Part shown: positions 60,727-64,000 of the stretch, piece after piece
How the letters are laid out: each line of letters begins with the position of its first letter
Numbering within the stretch: position 1 is the first letter of the stretch
Program-made: the position numbers and the translations under genes
Notes under the pieces: model-generated
The model's database searches: none
Told to the model about the DNA's origin: nothing
What the model saw: only the letters and a program-made list of their open reading frames with translations
NCBI GenBank assembly: GCA_030998015.1
Contig: JARWMV010000232.1
Span: forward strand, 2,728,001 to 2,792,000
Origin: Ceratorhiza oryzae-sativae
Taxonomy: Eukaryota > Basidiomycota > Agaricomycetes > Cantharellales > Ceratobasidiaceae
Direction: 5' to 3'
DNA length: 64,000 nt

Positions 60727-62017
60727 ATGGCCGACGCAACACCCAAGGCGCACGACGAGAACAAGATCACGCTCGTAAGCAGCCCCGTACCTTTCCCATG
60801 CGGTTCCACTCACTGCTCCCTAGCTCAAGGGCTGGTCCAAGTCAGCAGCTACTTATTGTATTGTCAACGAGACGCACACCATCGGCAATGCTCTGCGCTG
60901 GATGCTCATGAAAAAGTGCGTCCACCACGACCACCAACCGGGCCAAATGAACTCTGACTCTGCACGAAAGCCCCAAGGTTGAATTCTGCGGCTACAGGTG
61001 AGCTCAAAATTTCGCGCTCGGCGTTTGCCCCCTCCATTTCTCCTCCCTCCGGCCGGATCCGCTGTGGCCGATTGCGCATGCGCAACAATGACCGAACACC
61101 GCTCCCTGTGGCCAACTCGTCATCGGTCTCCGCTCGGCTGGGACCCAAAGACTCGCACACCTGCCCTTTTGCGGACACAAAGGCGCACCCAGCACCACGT
61201 TCCACGGCGACGATGCAGCGCCCTGGACCCTCTCGTCTGGGGCTGGTCCACCGGAGCACACATTTCTCCGTGCTCGGCTTTAGCCCACCGGCCGACGCCG
61301 CGCAACGTGTTCCGGCGTCCGCGCTCTATTGTTGCCGTCGGCGTTAGCGTCGCCACCGGGCTGGTTCGGCGATCTGCGGCTTTGGCGATAGTCTACGCTA
61401 GGTGGCGCCCCGGCCTCGCCGTTTCGCCCGGCTCTTGACCAAGTCGAGCAGCTAGATTTGCCCCCGTCCGCTTGTCTGCTTATTGAGATGGTGCCCCAAT
61501 AGCCACTCGATTTGCTCTCCGACAGTCCGTTTAGCTCGACTTTATCACATTTTGTGTCCGCGCTTGTCCGCTTTAACCTTATACACTCGGCGGACACTCA
61601 AAATTGTGTTCCGGCCTCCACATCCCGGCAAACCCCGCTCCTTCTCCTTGCCGATGTCTGTGCAAGGGCGATGTACTGACAATATCTTGTATTTGTTTTA
61701 CGCGATCACCCGACCCGGTATCTATTGTCTCGGTGGCTACTCCCTCTATTTCCGTTCGCTCCACCTATTCAACTTAAAAAAAAGTGTCCCGCATCCTTCG
61801 GAGAACAAAATACACCTCCGTATTCAAATGTACGGTAAGTACAACACGTGTTTCATTGTCGACGTTCATCCCCCTGAGTCCTTACTCGCTGCCACATCAA
61901 ACAGACGAGGAAGATTCGTTAGAAGCGCTCATTACTGCTCTCGAAAACCTTGACCAGGTGACCGCAGAGATCGGCTCCAGGTTCGACGACAGCATGGAAG
62001 CATTTATGCACGACTGA
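60727..62017 (+). CDS. RPC19: RNA polymerase I/III subunit AC19
   Basis: Small alpha-like subunit shared by RNA polymerases I and III, pairing with AC40 in the nucleus. Exons 60727-60774, 60824-60915, 60971-60997, 61785-61834 and 61905-62017 give 109 residues exactly in frame. Order: HDENKITLLKGWSKSAATYC, IVNETHTIGNALRWMLMKKN, PKVEFCGYSVPHPSENKIHL, RIQMYDEEDSLEALITALEN, ending SRFDDSMEAFMHD. NETHTIGNALRWML and FCGYSVPHPSENKIHLRIQ are the family signature (RPB11/AC19 fold). The third intron is 787 bp (60998-61784), an order of magnitude longer than its neighbours. Divergent from the unknown Ser/Pro-rich gene across 374 bp. Confidence 0.92.
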
Positions 62018-63295
62018 AGCTTGACCCCCTTTGGCCACCGCTACGGGAAAACGGCGCTCGTGTGGGCACCAGGTGGTGGATGAACGTTCGTCCCGCAACG
62101 CTGTGAGGTCATCTCTGATTCGCCTAGGATGATTAGCGCTGTGATCGTAAAAAGTAACATATCCCAGACAAAGTTTGATAGACTAATCGTACACACGCAT
62201 TATACCCACTCGCGGCACTAGTCCGAAGCCAACGCAATAGAACCCAGGAGTTCCTCATAAGCCACACTTTTTTCTCTCTCATTATTATCATCAGTGGCCG
62301 CTAGCTCGAACATGATCATCCGAAGTCGTTTCTAATCACATGGCTGCACTATTTCCAGCTGTAGCCACTCCGTTTCTCCAAATGGTCGACTCATTTAGAC
62401 GCCTAACCCTATCGGCGACCTTGTGCAGTCAGTTTCCCCACGGCTTACATGTACATCATCGATCGGCTATTCCCCCGTTATGATCCACACGCCCCTCGAC
62501 TAGCGAGTCCCTATATGAGCTCTATTCGCTACTGATAAACAATAGAAAAAAAAAAGGACACTCCTAGTCACAATACCAACACGATGCGCCGAAAAAGGAA
62601 AAAAGAGGATAAATCGATCGGCTTCGCGATCGAGCGTCCGACAAGCTCTAGTCGACCACGAGGCCGAAATGAAATGCGGCTCGTCCTACACTAGAGCAAG
62701 AACGAAAACGCGGATCAAGCGCATGTGCGCCACGGTAGGGGTATACAATAAACGGTGCGGGTGGCTTTGGCCAAAAGTCTAGGCTGACCCATGCGTGTGT
62801 GTGTGTGGTACCTGGATGATGGCTCGACGGGCCGAAGATGTGTAAATTGATTTATGCTGTTTAAGCTTTTGGGGGGATTGGCTAAGGGATAGGGGCGAGG
62901 TGCCTCGGATGCCAAGGGGTGTGCAAATTGGACGATCGAGGGTCACGGAGGCAGGTGGTTCCGTGAAGGGGATGTTCGAGGCTGAAATGAGTGCGTGAAA
63001 ATGTTGGCCCCCTTTCTTAATTGTGCTGGAAAAAGGCCGCCGGAGACGTAATTAACTGGATTCGGTGGCTGCAGTATTCACATATGCAAATGGGGGGGGG
63101 GGCGGGATGCGCATACGGGGGGGGGGGGAGAGCTTGTGGCATTTCGCAATGCTGTCATATGCCTACGCCCATGTGGCAATTGTACCGAAATGATCGACCT
63201 TTCATCTCGTGGGTCGACTAGGGTCCGAATTTGGAGCTATTCTCTCGTTTTCGCAAGCAAGGCATTCATACACGTTTGTAGACAACATGGATCGG
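62018..63295. other. Spacer with long poly-G runs
   Basis: No domain-bearing ORF. Contains A-rich runs near 62545 and two long G runs at about 63092-63102 and 63117-63128, separated by a short mixed stretch. Such runs are unstable in replication and hard to sequence. Confidence 0.5.
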
Positions 63296-63869
63296 TTAGA
63301 GAAAAGCTACTTTTGAACACGCAAGGTTCCCGCTATAGTGGGCAATACATTGGTCTACAAAACACGTTAGTCAAACTTTTAGGAGAGAAGGTTATTCTTA
63401 CTCAAATCAATAATAGTCTTGCCATTGTTCGCCCCATACCCATCAAGGCGTTCACTAGGGTCGGACCAGCCGGTGGTATAACTACTTACCGGCATTTCAT
63501 GTACGTTCCGGTCCAAATCAAGCACACGCTGCAAGATCCACATACCCCCCCCGCTATTGTTTGACGGTCGAGTACGTACGCAGAGTGTAATGCACCCTAA
63601 ACTTACTTGGGAGAACATGAAAGCATACTGCTATAGTTGGCGATACAGCGGTTTAGATCGATAGAAGACCACTTTGTCCTGCCACGGCCGTCTTTGCAGT
63701 TGGCGACCAGTCGGCTGTTCCCTTCCACGCAGTAGTTGCCGTACACATGCTCTCCGCACTCGAATCGCGCAATTCTCAGTGCATGGCTTGGCGATCCAAT
63801 TTGGAAAACCTCGAGACATATTTCATGGGGAGTATCGTCCACGGAGAGCAGCCCTGCTTGGCGCACCAA
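63296..63869 (-). CDS. CVNH-domain lectin-like gene, 5' end unclear
   Basis: Cyanovirin-N homology (CVNH) domain, a small sugar-binding fold found in fungi. Two repeats are visible. The upstream one reads GNSRLVANCKDGRGRTKWSS then IDLNRCIANYSSMLSCS. The downstream one, joined across a 47-bp intron (63355-63401, GTAAGA...TTGTAG), reads GYGANNGKTIIDLNQCIAHY then SGNLACSKVAFL and stops at 63296-63298. The IDLNxCIxxYSxxLxC pattern in both is the support. Between them, introns of about 47 or more bases and a possible 35-bp intron (63455-63489) make the path uncertain. The right-hand end lacks a clear signal peptide or start. ATG 63869 is only the longest open frame. It may be partly decayed. Confidence 0.5.
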
Positions 63870-64000
63870 GATACGTCAAGCTCGGAGATGTCGGATTGAA
63901 TCCATCTGAACGTGAAACAAAATTCATGCGGATCTAATTTATAGAGCACTTGATCTGGTGTTCATGATCGGGTTGCTAGTTGTGAAAGGCTTATGCCATT

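Overview
The window looks like nuclear DNA of an agaricomycete (mushroom-class) basidiomycete fungus. Genes are packed on both strands, and most are cut by many very short introns (about 35-65 bp) with donors such as GTACGT, GTAAGT or GTGAGT. The proteins are typical fungal housekeeping and cell-wall proteins. The style and gene set fit Rhizoctonia/Ceratobasidiaceae, but that genus-level placement is inference. Exon joins were worked out by hand. Where introns are stated, both the reading frame and the family motifs agree.

Layout. 0.2-2.5 kb (-): intact MFS sugar transporter. 2.8-5.5 kb (-): SKT5/CHS4-like Sel1-repeat activator of chitin synthase ending in a CaaX box, with unexplained frame shifts. 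5.9-12.4 kb: a gene-free block of decayed repeats, with six same-strand copies of a 20-bp motif. 12.5-15.7 kb (-): SEC2-type Rab exchange factor. 17.0-22.5 kb (+): NUM1/ApsA/Mcp5-like cortical anchor with a long KEV repeat and a C-terminal PH domain. 22.9-25.4 kb (+): actin-interacting protein AIP1. 25.8-28.6 kb (-): exonuclease EXO1. 29.0-31.9 kb (-): two tandem GH25 lysozymes. 31.9-34.2 kb: no gene seen. 34.2-35.7 kb (+): aquaporin-family channel with altered NPA boxes. 36.4-38.9 kb (-): glutamine:fructose-6-phosphate amidotransferase (GFA1). 39.9-47.3 kb (+): four tandem epoxide hydrolase-like alpha/beta hydrolases. 48.4-50.4 kb (-): cytochrome P450. 51.3-62.0 kb: a dense housekeeping block holding a DNAJC17-like J protein, SmD1, mitochondrial AsnRS, BUD13, an unknown small protein, an ENOSF1/L-fuconate dehydratase-like enolase, an unknown Ser/Pro-rich protein and RNA polymerase I/III subunit AC19. 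63.3-63.9 kb (-): remains or exons of a cyanovirin-N (CVNH) domain lectin.

How the genes relate. GFA1 makes the amino sugar that feeds chitin synthesis, and the SKT5-like protein would activate chitin synthase. SEC2 (exocytosis), NUM1 (nuclear and mitochondrial cortical anchoring) and AIP1 (actin turnover) serve polarised growth. DNAJC17, SmD1 and BUD13 are all spliceosome-linked and lie within 5 kb. The P450 beside four epoxide hydrolases could form an oxidation/hydrolysis unit. A palindromic CACGTG box recurs in the short promoters of many of these genes.

The main things to recheck are the repeat block at 6-12 kb, the NPL/NPG aquaporin, the recurrent single-base frame breaks in otherwise conserved genes, the paired acceptor sites in the small gene at 56.2 kb, the 787-bp intron in the AC19 gene, and the CVNH lectin.
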